In this document: positions 35,955 through 45,007 of the stretch, in pieces | Layout: each line of letters begins with the position of its first letter | How positions within the stretch are numbered: the stretch's first letter is position 1 | Source: JAKQDH01 sp029558835 | Lineage (GTDB): Bacteria > Planctomycetota > Phycisphaerae > UBA1845 | Direction: 5' to 3' | DNA: 55,542 nt | NCBI GenBank assembly: GCA_035356615.1 | Contig: DAOQSN010000036.1 | Coordinates: 1-55,542 of the forward strand | Notes under the pieces: generated by a model | The model's database searches: none | What the model saw: the letters and a program-made list of their open reading frames with translations, nothing else | What the model was told of the DNA's origin: nothing | Program-made: the position numbers and the translations under genes

Positions 35955-35978
35955 GCGTCGGCCCCCCGTGGCCGACGT
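35955..35978. repeat. Dispersed palindrome family C (inverted copy)
   Basis: GCGTCGGCCCCCCGTGGCCG with ACGT following. It overlaps the GTG at 35968, which is one reason that GTG is rejected as the start of the next gene. Confidence 0.65.
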
Positions 35979-36033
35979 GGAACACGAAAGAACACGGCGT
36001 TTATCGCCGACCCTGCACCACCGGGAAGACCAT

Positions 36034-37680
36034 GTGGGCACCGACAACCAGAGCAGCGCCGTCCTGAAGACCGTCCGCAACTACTTTGCTGAGTTTGCCC
36101 TGCTCCGCGGCTGTGGCCGCGAGTTCTGGGTCGTCCAGATCGTCAACCTCTTCGACTGCGTGGCCTACTTCGCCACCATGACGGTGGGCACGCTCTACCT
36201 CAGCGAGACCCTCGGCTACACGGACAACCAGGCTGCCTGGGTATGGGCCCTGTGCATGTGGGTCTACACGGGCGTGGGGTTCATTGCCGGGTTCATCGGC
36301 GACTCGTTTGGCATCCGCCGCACCCTCTACCTTTCCGTGCTGTTGCTGCTCATCTCGCGCACGGCCGTGTGGGTGACCGACCTGAAGCTCGTCATCATTC
36401 CGGCCCTCTTCGTCCTCTCGGTGGGGGCCGCGCTGATGACACCGATTCTGATCTCGGCCACCAAACGCTACACCACGAAGGAGACGCAGACCTCGGGCTT
36501 CAACCTGCTGTACTTCCTGATGAACATCGGGGCGTTTTTCGGCAATTTCTTCCTCGACGCCTTGCGCGGCTCGCACTGGGGGAACCGCTCCGTGTTCATG
36601 CTGGGCTCCGGGCTGAGCATCGTCTGCTGGCTGTGCATCCTGATCTTCTGGCGCAAGGGGATCGCGCGCGTCGATGCCGCCACTCAGGCCCAACGCGCGG
36701 AGCAGGCGGAGGAATGGGAGGCACCCTGGACGATCGCTATCAGTGTCTTCCAGGAGTCGGCGTTCTGGCGTTTCATGCTCTTCCTCGTGATTCTGACAGG
36801 CGTGCGCCAGGTGTTCGAGCACCAGTACCAGGTGTACCCGAAGTACTACCAACGCACGATGTCGCAGTATGTTCTGGGCGTGGACCTCGCCATCGCGGGC
36901 ACTCTCGACGAGGGCATCCTCCCCGAAGCACTGACTCAGGCGCTGGCCGCCGCCGGGCATGACGTGCCGGAGGGCGCCACCGTGCGCATCGTAGAAGCGC
37001 GCCAGCGCTGGGAGCTCCAACTCCCCGAGGGCCAAGGCCCCGGGCCGGGTGTCTACTACCTTCGCGACGACGACACGCAAATCGGCGTGTATGCCAGTGA
37101 CGCCCCCATCGGCCTGCTCAACTCGATCAACCCGTTCATCATCTGCTTCGGCGTGGTGATATCGACGCCTATCGTGGCGCGCTTCAAACTGTTCAACGTG
37201 ATGTTCGTGGGCATCGTGTTCTCGTCCGCGTCGATGCTGACGCTGTGCATCAGCCCGGAGTGGTTCGCGGGCGTCTTCGGCCTTAACGTGTATCAGGGGT
37301 ACACGGCGATCATTCTGGCGCAGGTTGTCGTGTTCTCGATTGGGGAGGTGATCTGGTCGCCCCGACTCTACGAATACACGGCCGCCATCGCCCCGCCGGG
37401 CCGGGAGGCCTCCTACATGGGGCTTTCCTACGTCCCGATGTTCTTCGCCCGGCTCGCGGAAGGCCCGCTGGCGGGGCTACTGCTGACGAAGTACTGCCCA
37501 CCGGACATCGGGAGCCGGCTGACGGACGTCCCGTACACGCAGGGCCCGCAGATGATGAACCTGATCCTGGCGGCCATGGCGTTGAGCACACCGGTGCTGA
37601 TCGTGCTCTTCCGGGGCGTGATTCAGAAGGAGAGCCGCCTGGAGCAGCAGGCGGAGCCGGGCGCGGGTCCCTCGGCGTGA
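36034..37680 (+). CDS. POT/PTR2-like peptide transporter with a soluble insert
   Basis: The protein of about 548 residues has some 12-14 membrane helices and the POT signature region 'FNLLYFLMNIGAFFGNFF', with 'GFIGDSFGIRRTLYLS' as the early MFS loop. It is therefore a likely proton-coupled di/tripeptide importer. Between helices, about residues 278-358, is a soluble alpha/beta insert ('LDEGILPEALTQALAAAG...VRIVEARQRWELQ...GVYYLRDDDTQIGVY') not found in ordinary POT proteins. GTG 36034 is preferred; GTG 35968 lies inside a dispersed repeat. A second transporter follows 192 bases later. Confidence 0.85.
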   Translation: MGTDNQSSAVLKTVRNYFAEFALLRGCGREFWVVQIVNLFDCVAYFATMTVGTLYLSETLGYTDNQAAWVWALCMWVYTGVGFIAGFIGDSFGIRRTLYLSVLLLLISRTAVWVTDLKLVIIPALFVLSVGAALMTPILISATKRYTTKETQTSGFNLLYFLMNIGAFFGNFFLDALRGSHWGNRSVFMLGSGLSIVCWLCILIFWRKGIARVDAATQAQRAEQAEEWEAPWTIAISVFQESAFWRFMLFLVILTGVRQVFEHQYQVYPKYYQRTMSQYVLGVDLAIAGTLDEGILPEALTQALAAAGHDVPEGATVRIVEARQRWELQLPEGQGPGPGVYYLRDDDTQIGVYASDAPIGLLNSINPFIICFGVVISTPIVARFKLFNVMFVGIVFSSASMLTLCISPEWFAGVFGLNVYQGYTAIILAQVVVFSIGEVIWSPRLYEYTAAIAPPGREASYMGLSYVPMFFARLAEGPLAGLLLTKYCPPDIGSRLTDVPYTQGPQMMNLILAAMALSTPVLIVLFRGVIQKESRLEQQAEPGAGPSA

Positions 37681-37872
37681 CCAACCCGGCAGGTGTGCAC
37701 GCCGTTCACGGCGGGCGATCCAGCGCCGTCCAGCCGGCCCCCCTTGCCGCATCGGGACGAAAAAGCGGCGGCAGGGCGACCCCGGCCACGTGTGGACGCC
37801 CCTCCCCGCGCGCAGTACATTCCCCGCCAACACCGACCCCCGCGGGGTCCAGTATAAGAGGTAGCCTCGACC

Positions 37873-39555
37873 ATGAATGAACCTCAGAAAAGCCCGTTGC
37901 GCGAGATCGTCCAGCCCTTCATTGACCTGGTGCATGCCCCCCGCGCCCTGTGGGGCATCAACTTGAGCTACTTCCTGGAGGGCATGGTCTACTTTGGGAT
38001 CCTGGGTTACCTGGCCATCTACTTCTCCGACGTGGTGTTCCGTGGCGACCCCCAGGCCGACGTGTTCTCCCACAAGAGCGTTATGGTGCTCACCGCGGGC
38101 ATCACCCTGGCGATGTTCTTTCTCGGCTTTGTCGCGGACAAGTTCGGCGTCCGCCGGGCTTTGCTCGCGGCCTTCACGTTCCTGCTGGCCGGACGCATTC
38201 TGATCTCCAGCGGGCCGAACCTGTTCGGCCAGCAATCACTGGGGCTCTGGTCGCCGTTGCATCTGATCACGCTGGGCGGGATTCTGCTGGTGGTGATCGG
38301 GTACGGGATGTACCAGCCGGCCGCCTACGCGGGCGTGCGCCAGTTCACCACCCCCAAGACCGCGGGCATGGGCTTCGCCATGCTCTACGCGCTCATGAAC
38401 TTCGGCGGCTGGATGCCGACGTGGGCGTTCCTGCTGCGCGATGAGAACTTCCTCGGCCTCGGCATCCCCGGCACTTTCTGGGTGTACACCGGGTTCACGT
38501 TCGTCGCCCTGCTGTGCACGCTGCTGATCCTCACGCCGCGCACGGTGCAGAACGCCATCGGGCGGGCAAAAGCCGAGACCGAGGCCATCAAGCAAGCAGC
38601 CGCCGCCCCGCCCCGCACCTGCCCGCATGCCGATTGCGGCGCGTCGAATCCGGGCACGGCCCAGCATTGCCAGCGCTGCGGGCGACCTCTGGAGATAGCC
38701 GCGGCGCCGCCCACTGCGCCGCAGGTGCCCACGCCGGCGTCCCCCCCCGCCGCCGTCACGCCACCCACCGAGGCAGGCGTGCGCCGCTATCCTCCTTTGC
38801 ATCTTTGGGTGTTCGTCGTCCTTGTGATCGGCGCGCTCTGCGTGCAGTCCGCGGGCCTGCTCCGTTACGTGCTGGCGGTCGCCTTGCCGCTCGTCTGGAT
38901 TGTGCTCATGGTGATACCGCCTGCGCGCAAGTGGCTTGCTCAGCATCCGCTCGCCGACGGCAAGTTCTTCTTCTTCATCTTCGCGCTGATCCCTGTGCAG
39001 ACGCTCTTCACCTACAACTGGCTCATTCTGCCGCAGTACATCTCGCGTGCTTACGAAGGCTGGATCGGGCGCTACTTCGAGATCGCCTCCAATGCCAACC
39101 CACTACTGATCTTCATCCTGGTGCCCATCATCGCGGCTCTGACGCAGAAGGCGAAAGTGTACAACATGATGGTCTACGGGACCTTCGTAATGGCCGCGCC
39201 AGCGTTCCTGCTGGCCGTCGGCCCGCGTCCCTGGGCGCTGCTCGCCTATATCCTGATCATGACGTTCGGTGAAGCGATGTGGCAGCCCCGCTTCCTGCAG
39301 TACGCCGCCGAGATCGCCCCGGAAGGCCGCACGGGACAGTACATGGGCGTCGCCCAGTTGCCCTGGTTCCTCACCAAGATGCTGGTGCCCTGGATTTACT
39401 CGGGTTGGATGATGGAGCGCTACTGCCCCGCGGAGGGCGAGCGCAACACCCAGGTCATGTGGCTGATCTTCGGGTGTATCGCTATCAGTTCGTGCATTCT
39501 GCTGACAATCGCCAAACCGTGGGTCGGCAAGGACTTCAAGACGAAGTCCGACTAA
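37873..39555 (+). CDS. POT/MFS-type transporter with a zinc-ribbon insert
   Basis: The 560-residue protein is a polytopic MFS member. It shares with the upstream transporter the early loop 'GFVADKFGVRRALLAAF', the POT-like 'AMLYALMNFGGWMP' and a late 'IMTFGEAMWQPRFLQYAAEI' (compare 'VVFSIGEVIWSPRLYEYTAAI' upstream). The central cytoplasmic loop (about 225-300) contains a zinc ribbon with four cysteines, C250-x4-C255-x10-C266-x2-C269, followed by a Pro/Ala-rich linker. That is unusual in a transporter. A peptide substrate is inferred from relatives and neighbours. ATG 37873 starts the conserved part directly. Confidence 0.86.
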   Translation: MNEPQKSPLREIVQPFIDLVHAPRALWGINLSYFLEGMVYFGILGYLAIYFSDVVFRGDPQADVFSHKSVMVLTAGITLAMFFLGFVADKFGVRRALLAAFTFLLAGRILISSGPNLFGQQSLGLWSPLHLITLGGILLVVIGYGMYQPAAYAGVRQFTTPKTAGMGFAMLYALMNFGGWMPTWAFLLRDENFLGLGIPGTFWVYTGFTFVALLCTLLILTPRTVQNAIGRAKAETEAIKQAAAAPPRTCPHADCGASNPGTAQHCQRCGRPLEIAAAPPTAPQVPTPASPPAAVTPPTEAGVRRYPPLHLWVFVVLVIGALCVQSAGLLRYVLAVALPLVWIVLMVIPPARKWLAQHPLADGKFFFFIFALIPVQTLFTYNWLILPQYISRAYEGWIGRYFEIASNANPLLIFILVPIIAALTQKAKVYNMMVYGTFVMAAPAFLLAVGPRPWALLAYILIMTFGEAMWQPRFLQYAAEIAPEGRTGQYMGVAQLPWFLTKMLVPWIYSGWMMERYCPAEGERNTQVMWLIFGCIAISSCILLTIAKPWVGKDFKTKSD

Positions 39556-39867
39556 CGCGGCGTCGGCGCCGGCTCCAGCCGGCCGTGGGTAGGGCCTTCT
39601 CTTGGCCGGGAAGATTCATTGAGACGGGCAGAGCTACAGTCCCACTGACCCGCGATGCCTAGCGGCACGCCTCCAGAGTCGTCACACGCTTGGCGGGACC
39701 AACGGTCTCCCCGCCGGTAGACCGCGCTCGGACTCTTTCCGGGGGCCCCGCGACCGGTTAGGTTAGCTCGTTTGCACGGCTGACCCGATGGGTGGCGCGC
39801 CTGGAGGTCGGCAGTACGTCCACCGGATTCCACGGATACCAGCGCTCCGAAACGCGAGGATTGCTCC
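39556..39867. other. 312-base intergenic region, nothing recognised
   Basis: No gene, repeat of the families above, or clear promoter is seen between the second POT-like transporter and the OPT transporter. Confidence 0.5.
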
Positions 39868-42600
39868 ATGGCTCAACCGCAGGACCAGTTCAAGTTCCCG
39901 GAAAACGCCTATCGCGAACTGAAGCCCGGCGAAGAGTACGTCCCCATGATCCCGCCGAACGTGCGCGTCCCCGAGCTCACCACGCGGGCGCTGATCTTCG
40001 GGCTGGTCATGAACATCATCTTCTCGGTGGCGGCCACGTTCCTGGCCCTCAAGGCCGGGCAGGGCATCGAGACGGCCATTCCCGTCTCCATCCTGGCGGT
40101 GGGACTCTCCGGCTTCCTGGTCCAGATGGGGCGTCGGATGAGCACGATCCTCGAAAACGTGTACGTGCTGGCGTTCAGCACGACTTCGGGGTACGTGGCC
40201 GGCGGCACCTGCTTCACGATGCCGGCCATCTACATCCTCAAGCTCAACGAGCCGGATGCCCTGAACATCGGGAATCTCTCGTTGTTCCTGCAGATCGCCC
40301 TGGTGCCGTTTCTGGGCTCCATTCTGGGAGTGATCTTCCTCATCCCGTTCCGACGGTACTTCGTCAAGCAGATGCACGGGAAGCTGCCTTTTCCGGAAGC
40401 GACGGCCACCAACGAGATCCTCGTCACCGGTGCCTCCGGCAGCACCCAGCAGGCGTGGGTGTTGATCTACTCCTTTGTGCTGGCGTTCATCTACAACTTC
40501 CTCTCCGCCGGCATGCGTCTCTTCAGCCACGTGTTCACCACGGGCATGGCCAAGCTGGAGCCGGTGGCGCAGGGGAGCGTCTCCGCCCCGGCCGTGCCGA
40601 CGCAGTTCTTTGAGACGCTGACCCACAAGATCAAGGCCGTGTTCTTCATGGGGACCGGCGCCTACTACCTGGGGCTGGGCTTCATCATCGGCTTGCGGTA
40701 CGCCTCCATCATCTGCGCGGGGTCGTTTCTATCCTGGTTTGTGATCATCCCGCTGCTGGCCCATCTGGACCTCGACACGCTCCGGGGGCTGAACTCGGCC
40801 TGCGTGGCCTACAACGGCCCGGCGGAGGACGCGCCCCGCTTGCAGTTGCCCGGGAACGTGGCCGCCCTGCTTGACGAGTTTGCCGCGGGGCAGCCGAGCG
40901 AGGCGGTGGCGCCGCCGCGCGAGGACCTGCAAGCCGCCCATGCCGAACTCCGCGCCGCGTTCGCCGCGCAGCAGTGCGAACTGACGGAGGAAGCCACGGT
41001 CTCCACCCGGACGTACGGTCAGCACTGGTCCATCGCCCAGAAGCCGGACGTTTACAACCTGAAGCTCAACGAGGAGCAGGGTGTGATCACCGTGCACAAG
41101 GGCAAGGCGGAGGCGACGCTCTTCAGCCTGCCGATCGCCTGGGCGGAGCGGCTCAGTGAGTTCGATCACAAGGCCAAGCTACGTAAGCAGATCGGCGATG
41201 CCTTCGCCGACGCGGGTCAGCCCTTCGCCAAAGAGGCGGTGGGCATTACCGTGGCGACGCCGGGCCTGGCGTGGAAGATCAAGGACAAGAACCGCGCCTA
41301 CGAATTGCGGAGGTCGCCCGACACGGGCCAGATCGCGGTGTTCGCCAACACGGCCAGTGCCGTCGACATCTTCGGGCAGGTCCCCAAGAACATCGGCATC
41401 GGCGCGATCTTCACGGCGGGCCTCCTGTCCATTCTCAAGATGGGGGGCGTCATCGTCACCGCCCTGCGGCAGGCGCTGGGTAGCCTGTTCCGGCGCCAGG
41501 AGGAACTGGGCAGCCGCCTGCACACCGATGAGGACATCAGTTATCCGACCATGACCCTGCTGGGCATCCTGGCGATTATCGTTATGGTGCTGTTCTTCCG
41601 TTTCAGCGTCCTGCACGGGATGGAGAATGCCAACTGGCTGACGGTCGTGTCCGTGCTGGTGATTCTGGTCATCGCGTTCCTGTTCACCACGGTGTCCGCG
41701 TGGGCGATTGCCATGATCTCCGTCACTCCCATTTCGGGCATGACGGTGACGACGATCATCATCACGGCCGTCCTGCTTGGGGCCGCGGGCCTGGGCCGGG
41801 GCGACCGGGGGATGCTCGCCACGCTGCTGGTCGGCGGCGTGGTCTGTACCGCCCTCTCGATGGCGGGCGGGCTGGTGACCAACTTCAAGCTGGGCTACTG
41901 GCTGGGCGCGAGTCCGAAGCGTATCGCCTGGAATGCGGTCGTCGGTTCGCTGATCGCCTCCATCTTCGTCTGCGGGACGATCATGGTGCTGGCCTACAAG
42001 CCCGGCTACACGGGCGAAGGCGCGCTGCCGGCTCCCCAGGCCAACATGATGGCCAGTGCCCTGGAGAGCTTCCTGGGGACCGGAGAGGTGCCTTGGCTGC
42101 TGTACGGGGTGGGCGTGGTGGTGGCGTTGCTCATTCAGTTGCTGGGCATCTCCGCGCTGGCGTTCGGCCTGGGTATGTACCTGCCGATGGAGATCAACAC
42201 GCCGATCCTGGCCGGTGCGTTTGTGGCCTGGCTCGTCAAGAAGAGCACCCGCAGCGAACCGCTTGCCAAGGCCCGCAGCAACAAGGGCATCCTGATTGCC
42301 TCGGGTCTGATCGCGGGAGCGGCCATTGTCGAAGTGCTGGTTAACTTCACGGCCGCCCTGGATGACTTGGCTCTGGGCCAGACCGCCATCGTCGCCGGGG
42401 AGGAGAAGACGGTCGGCGTCATCATGCCCTTCCTCGACGTCAGCGGGCGTTTGTTGGCCGCGAACACCGACCCACAGGGTCTGGCACGCTTCGAGAACTG
42501 GCTGGGCCTGATCATGTTCCTGGCGCTGTGCGTGTTCGTCTACCTGGACTGCCTGCGGGCGAAACCCTCGGCCGACGCGCCGAGCCTGGCAGGACATTAG
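39868..42600 (+). CDS. OPT-family oligopeptide transporter with large soluble insert
   Basis: The 910-residue protein begins its membrane part with 'VPELTTRALIFGLVMNIIFS' and 'LALKAGQGIETAIPVSILAV', as in bacterial OPT proteins. Later family landmarks are 'FPEATATNEILVTG', 'PKNIGIGAIFTAG', 'MTVTTIIITAVLLGAAG' and 'GMYLPMEINTPILAGAFVAW'. Bacterial OPT proteins are usually about 600-700 residues. The excess here is mainly a soluble insert of about 200 residues (roughly 308-503), with mixed helices and a beta-rich part 'QGVITVHKGKAEATLFSLPI'. It probably imports oligopeptides or metal-peptide complexes, completing the peptide-use cluster. Confidence 0.92.
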   Translation: MAQPQDQFKFPENAYRELKPGEEYVPMIPPNVRVPELTTRALIFGLVMNIIFSVAATFLALKAGQGIETAIPVSILAVGLSGFLVQMGRRMSTILENVYVLAFSTTSGYVAGGTCFTMPAIYILKLNEPDALNIGNLSLFLQIALVPFLGSILGVIFLIPFRRYFVKQMHGKLPFPEATATNEILVTGASGSTQQAWVLIYSFVLAFIYNFLSAGMRLFSHVFTTGMAKLEPVAQGSVSAPAVPTQFFETLTHKIKAVFFMGTGAYYLGLGFIIGLRYASIICAGSFLSWFVIIPLLAHLDLDTLRGLNSACVAYNGPAEDAPRLQLPGNVAALLDEFAAGQPSEAVAPPREDLQAAHAELRAAFAAQQCELTEEATVSTRTYGQHWSIAQKPDVYNLKLNEEQGVITVHKGKAEATLFSLPIAWAERLSEFDHKAKLRKQIGDAFADAGQPFAKEAVGITVATPGLAWKIKDKNRAYELRRSPDTGQIAVFANTASAVDIFGQVPKNIGIGAIFTAGLLSILKMGGVIVTALRQALGSLFRRQEELGSRLHTDEDISYPTMTLLGILAIIVMVLFFRFSVLHGMENANWLTVVSVLVILVIAFLFTTVSAWAIAMISVTPISGMTVTTIIITAVLLGAAGLGRGDRGMLATLLVGGVVCTALSMAGGLVTNFKLGYWLGASPKRIAWNAVVGSLIASIFVCGTIMVLAYKPGYTGEGALPAPQANMMASALESFLGTGEVPWLLYGVGVVVALLIQLLGISALAFGLGMYLPMEINTPILAGAFVAWLVKKSTRSEPLAKARSNKGILIASGLIAGAAIVEVLVNFTAALDDLALGQTAIVAGEEKTVGVIMPFLDVSGRLLAANTDPQGLARFENWLGLIMFLALCVFVYLDCLRAKPSADAPSLAGH

Positions 42601-42820
42601 GCAGCGGCCCGCGAAGGGGGAACGGGGAGGGCGGCGTGCCCAAGCCGGTGGAGTCGGCGCGCGGGTGCAGCAACCGCCCGTTCGTGGAAGGACAGGGCGG
42701 CGATGCGCTTAGTTATGCTGCCCTCGGCGTGGAACTCGGGCCTGCCGCCCTTTGCAGGCCGTTGGTTTCCCTGCCGCGCGGAGCCACCTGACGTGGGCGA
42801 AGTCGGGCGCAGGCGGGCGT

Positions 42821-43795
42821 ATGGAACAGCATCACCTGCTCGGGCAGTTCTTTGCGCTGGCGGCCGCGGCGACCTGGGCCCTGGCGATGGTGCTCTTTAA
42901 GCGCTCCGGCGAGACCGTTTCGCCGCTGGCGCTCAACCTGTTCAAGAACTTCATCGGCATTGCGCTGACGGCCGGCACCGTGGGCGCTATGCTCCTCGCG
43001 CCCGTGCTATTCCCCACCGACGGCACGTGGCTGAAGCTGCCCGAGCATCCGGGGGACGTTTGCATCCTGCTGCTGAGCGGCATCATCGGCATTGCCATCG
43101 CCGACACGATCTTCTTCTACGCCCTGAACCTCATCGGCGTGGGCCTGTTCACGATCGTGGACTGCATTTACGCCCCGCTGGTGATCCTGTTCTCCTGGCT
43201 GCTGCTGGTCGAGCAGCTCGCGTGGTGTCACTACCTGGGCGGCGGCCTGATCCTGGCCGGCGTGTTCGTCTCGACGCGGCACGCACCGCCGCCGGACCGC
43301 ACCCACCGGCAGATTCTGTGGGGTATGCTTCTGGCGGGCTCGGCCGTCGCCATGGTCGCGTTCGCCATCGTGCTGGCCAAGCCCGTATTGGAGAAATGCG
43401 ACGCGGTCAGCGCCGCCCTGCTGCGCCTGCTGGCCGGCACCGTCATCCTCGCGCTGCTGACCGTACTGCTGCCGGAGGGACGCAAGCTATGGGGCGTCTT
43501 TCGCCCGGCGCGGGTGTGGAGGCAGAGCGTACCGGCGGCCGTGCTGGGCACGTACCTGTCGATGATCTTCTGGGTGGCCGGCTTCAAATACGCGCGGGCG
43601 GCCGTCGCCGCCATCCTCAACCAGACTTCCGTCCTGTTTGCGCTGCTCCTGGCCACCTTCATCCTGCGTGAGCGGCTGACCGTGCGGAAACTGCTGGCCG
43701 TGGCGCTGGCGATTCCAGGCGTGGCATTGATCACGCTCGCGGACGACATCGGGCCGCCCCTGCGCGCCTGGGTCACACGGCTGTGGACCGGCTGA
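42821..43795 (+). CDS. EamA/DMT-superfamily transporter
   Basis: The 324-residue membrane protein has ten predicted helices in two EamA halves. The first begins 'LAAAATWALAMVLFKRSGE'. The second includes 'FWVAGFKYARAAVAAILNQT', with 'SVLFALLLATFILRERLTVRK' typical of the C-terminal half. Members export or import metabolites; the substrate is unknown. ATG 42821 is used because conserved sequence begins there. The 220-base upstream spacer holds one partial family B repeat (about 42631-42665). Confidence 0.88.
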   Translation: MEQHHLLGQFFALAAAATWALAMVLFKRSGETVSPLALNLFKNFIGIALTAGTVGAMLLAPVLFPTDGTWLKLPEHPGDVCILLLSGIIGIAIADTIFFYALNLIGVGLFTIVDCIYAPLVILFSWLLLVEQLAWCHYLGGGLILAGVFVSTRHAPPPDRTHRQILWGMLLAGSAVAMVAFAIVLAKPVLEKCDAVSAALLRLLAGTVILALLTVLLPEGRKLWGVFRPARVWRQSVPAAVLGTYLSMIFWVAGFKYARAAVAAILNQTSVLFALLLATFILRERLTVRKLLAVALAIPGVALITLADDIGPPLRAWVTRLWTG

Positions 43796-43997
43796 CCTCC
43801 CGTCACGCCGGTCGCGGCAACGGCGAGCACCGCAGGAACAGAGCCCGAGCGGAAGCGAAGGGGCCCCCCTTTGCCTCCGAGCCGCAGTGACGTGCCCGCT
43901 CGCTCCCCCCCGCGGGCTCGAATGGGCGGGCGTCGTCTTGGCCGATATACTGGGCACGGAGTAGAGCTGACGACCGGGGCGGACGGAGTACGACAGC

Positions 43998-44726
43998 ATG
44001 GCCAACGTCGTGGCGCTATCGGGTGGCGGAATCAGAGCCGCGGTGGCGGCCGCCCAGCAGCAGCGCGAGCACCTGGTCATCCTCGCGCACGTCGACTACG
44101 GCCAAGTCTCGGCGGCAGCCGAGCGACGGGCCCTGCACAGCCTTGTGGAGCGCTTCAGCCTCGGCAAACTCGTCGTGCTTCAGTTCCCTTACCTTCAGCA
44201 ACTGCGGCAGCTTCCCGGGTTGTCGCTGTCGGCGGGCAATCCACCGGCTCCGGCGTCAGGTGAGCCGGCCGGCAGACCGGGTGGACGATTGGAGCCGCTG
44301 CCGCCGGGTTCCGTGCGCGGGCTGCTGCCAACGCTGTTGGCGATCGGAGTGCAGGTGGCCCAACAGGTGGCGGCCGGGACCATCACGATCGGGTTAACCG
44401 ACACCAGCCCCGGCCCCCTCAGCCCGCCGGAAGCCGCCCCGGGACAGATGCGTGAATTCGTACACGCGTACAACGCAATGCTGGAAACGGCCCTGCCGAG
44501 CCGCAGCCTCGTCCGCGTGGAGGCGCCGCTGATCGACCTCAGCTTTCCCGAGGTGATCCGGTTGGGGCAGCGTTATCGCGTGCCCTTCGAGTGGACGTAT
44601 AGCTGCGCCGGCAAAGGCCCACAGCCGTGTGGCGCGTGTGAGGGTTGCCAAGCCCGCGCCCGGGCCTTCGTGGCCGTCGGCGAGGTTGACCCGGCCTTGG
44701 CGGCGCCGCCGCCCGCGCGCGTCTGA
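43998..44726 (+). CDS. QueC-like protein with degenerate PP-loop
   Basis: The 242-residue protein matches QueC (7-cyano-7-deazaguanine synthase) in its second half. 'VRVEAPLIDLSFPEVIRLG' and 'VPFEWTYSCAGKGPQPCGAC' are present, with a complete zinc site C203-x7-C211-x2-C214-x2-C217. Near the N-terminus 'HVDYGQVSAAAERRAL' fits QueC too. The ATP PP-loop, normally SGGxDS, reads 'LSGGGIRAAVA', and the usual VPGRN segment reads 'VRGLLPTLL', so normal adenylation chemistry is doubtful. It may have a changed function. A Pro/Gly-rich stretch (about 78-105) is also atypical. No other queuosine genes are near; it converges with the sulfur/selenium cluster. Confidence 0.8.
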   Translation: MANVVALSGGGIRAAVAAAQQQREHLVILAHVDYGQVSAAAERRALHSLVERFSLGKLVVLQFPYLQQLRQLPGLSLSAGNPPAPASGEPAGRPGGRLEPLPPGSVRGLLPTLLAIGVQVAQQVAAGTITIGLTDTSPGPLSPPEAAPGQMREFVHAYNAMLETALPSRSLVRVEAPLIDLSFPEVIRLGQRYRVPFEWTYSCAGKGPQPCGACEGCQARARAFVAVGEVDPALAAPPPARV

Positions 44727-44738
44727 AGAAGAACTAGC

Positions 44739-44779
44739 GGTCAGGAGCCTTTCTCTGAAAATGGCTCCTGACCCCTTTT
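44739..44779 (+). terminator. Dispersed hairpin followed by T-run, terminator-like for the QueC-like gene
   Basis: GGTCAGGAGCC (44739-44749), loop of 13, GGCTCCTGACC (44763-44773), then CCTTTTT. This has the form of an intrinsic terminator for the plus-strand gene ending at 44726. It also encodes the last residues (about 'GQEPFSEKGS') and the stop of the minus-strand DUF3343 gene. Confidence 0.65.
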
Positions 44780-45007
44780 TCTTTCGCTGAGCAGCTCGAT
44801 CCGGTCGACCGGCACACCGGCCGCCTGCAAGAGCTGCTCGCAGACTGCCCCGTCTCGGGCGGGGATACGCACCGCGGAGCCGCAGTTGCTACTGAGGTGG
44901 CGCGGCGTGGGGACCAGCTTCACCTCCAGGCCGGCACGCTTCAGCACACGCTCCGCCGCAATCGCGTGGCTGGTGCTGTGCACGAGGATCACCGCCAACT
45001 CAGCCAT
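44741..45007 (-). CDS. DUF3343 putative sulfur/selenium carrier-like protein
   Basis: The 88-residue protein starts at ATG 45007, 8 bases inside the end of the upstream aminotransferase gene. It has the DUF3343 pattern: 'AVILVHSTSHAIAAERVLKR' then 'KLVPTPRHLSSNCGSAVRIP', with a single conserved Cys42 as a possible S or Se carrier site. These proteins are typically found with YedE/TusA-like proteins and cysteine-desulfurase-like enzymes in selenium or sulfur transfer clusters, exactly as here. The last ~10 residues derive from a dispersed hairpin, so the native C-terminus may have been shorter or different. Confidence 0.82.
   Translation of the reverse strand: MAELAVILVHSTSHAIAAERVLKRAGLEVKLVPTPRHLSSNCGSAVRIPARDGAVCEQLLQAAGVPVDRIELLSERKRGQEPFSEKGS

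Noticed and set aside
35968..36033. GTG 35968 as start of the first POT-like transporter
   Set aside because: It lies inside a dispersed palindrome (family C), and the added residues are charged and unlike a transporter N-terminus; GTG 36034 is preferred, though not proven.
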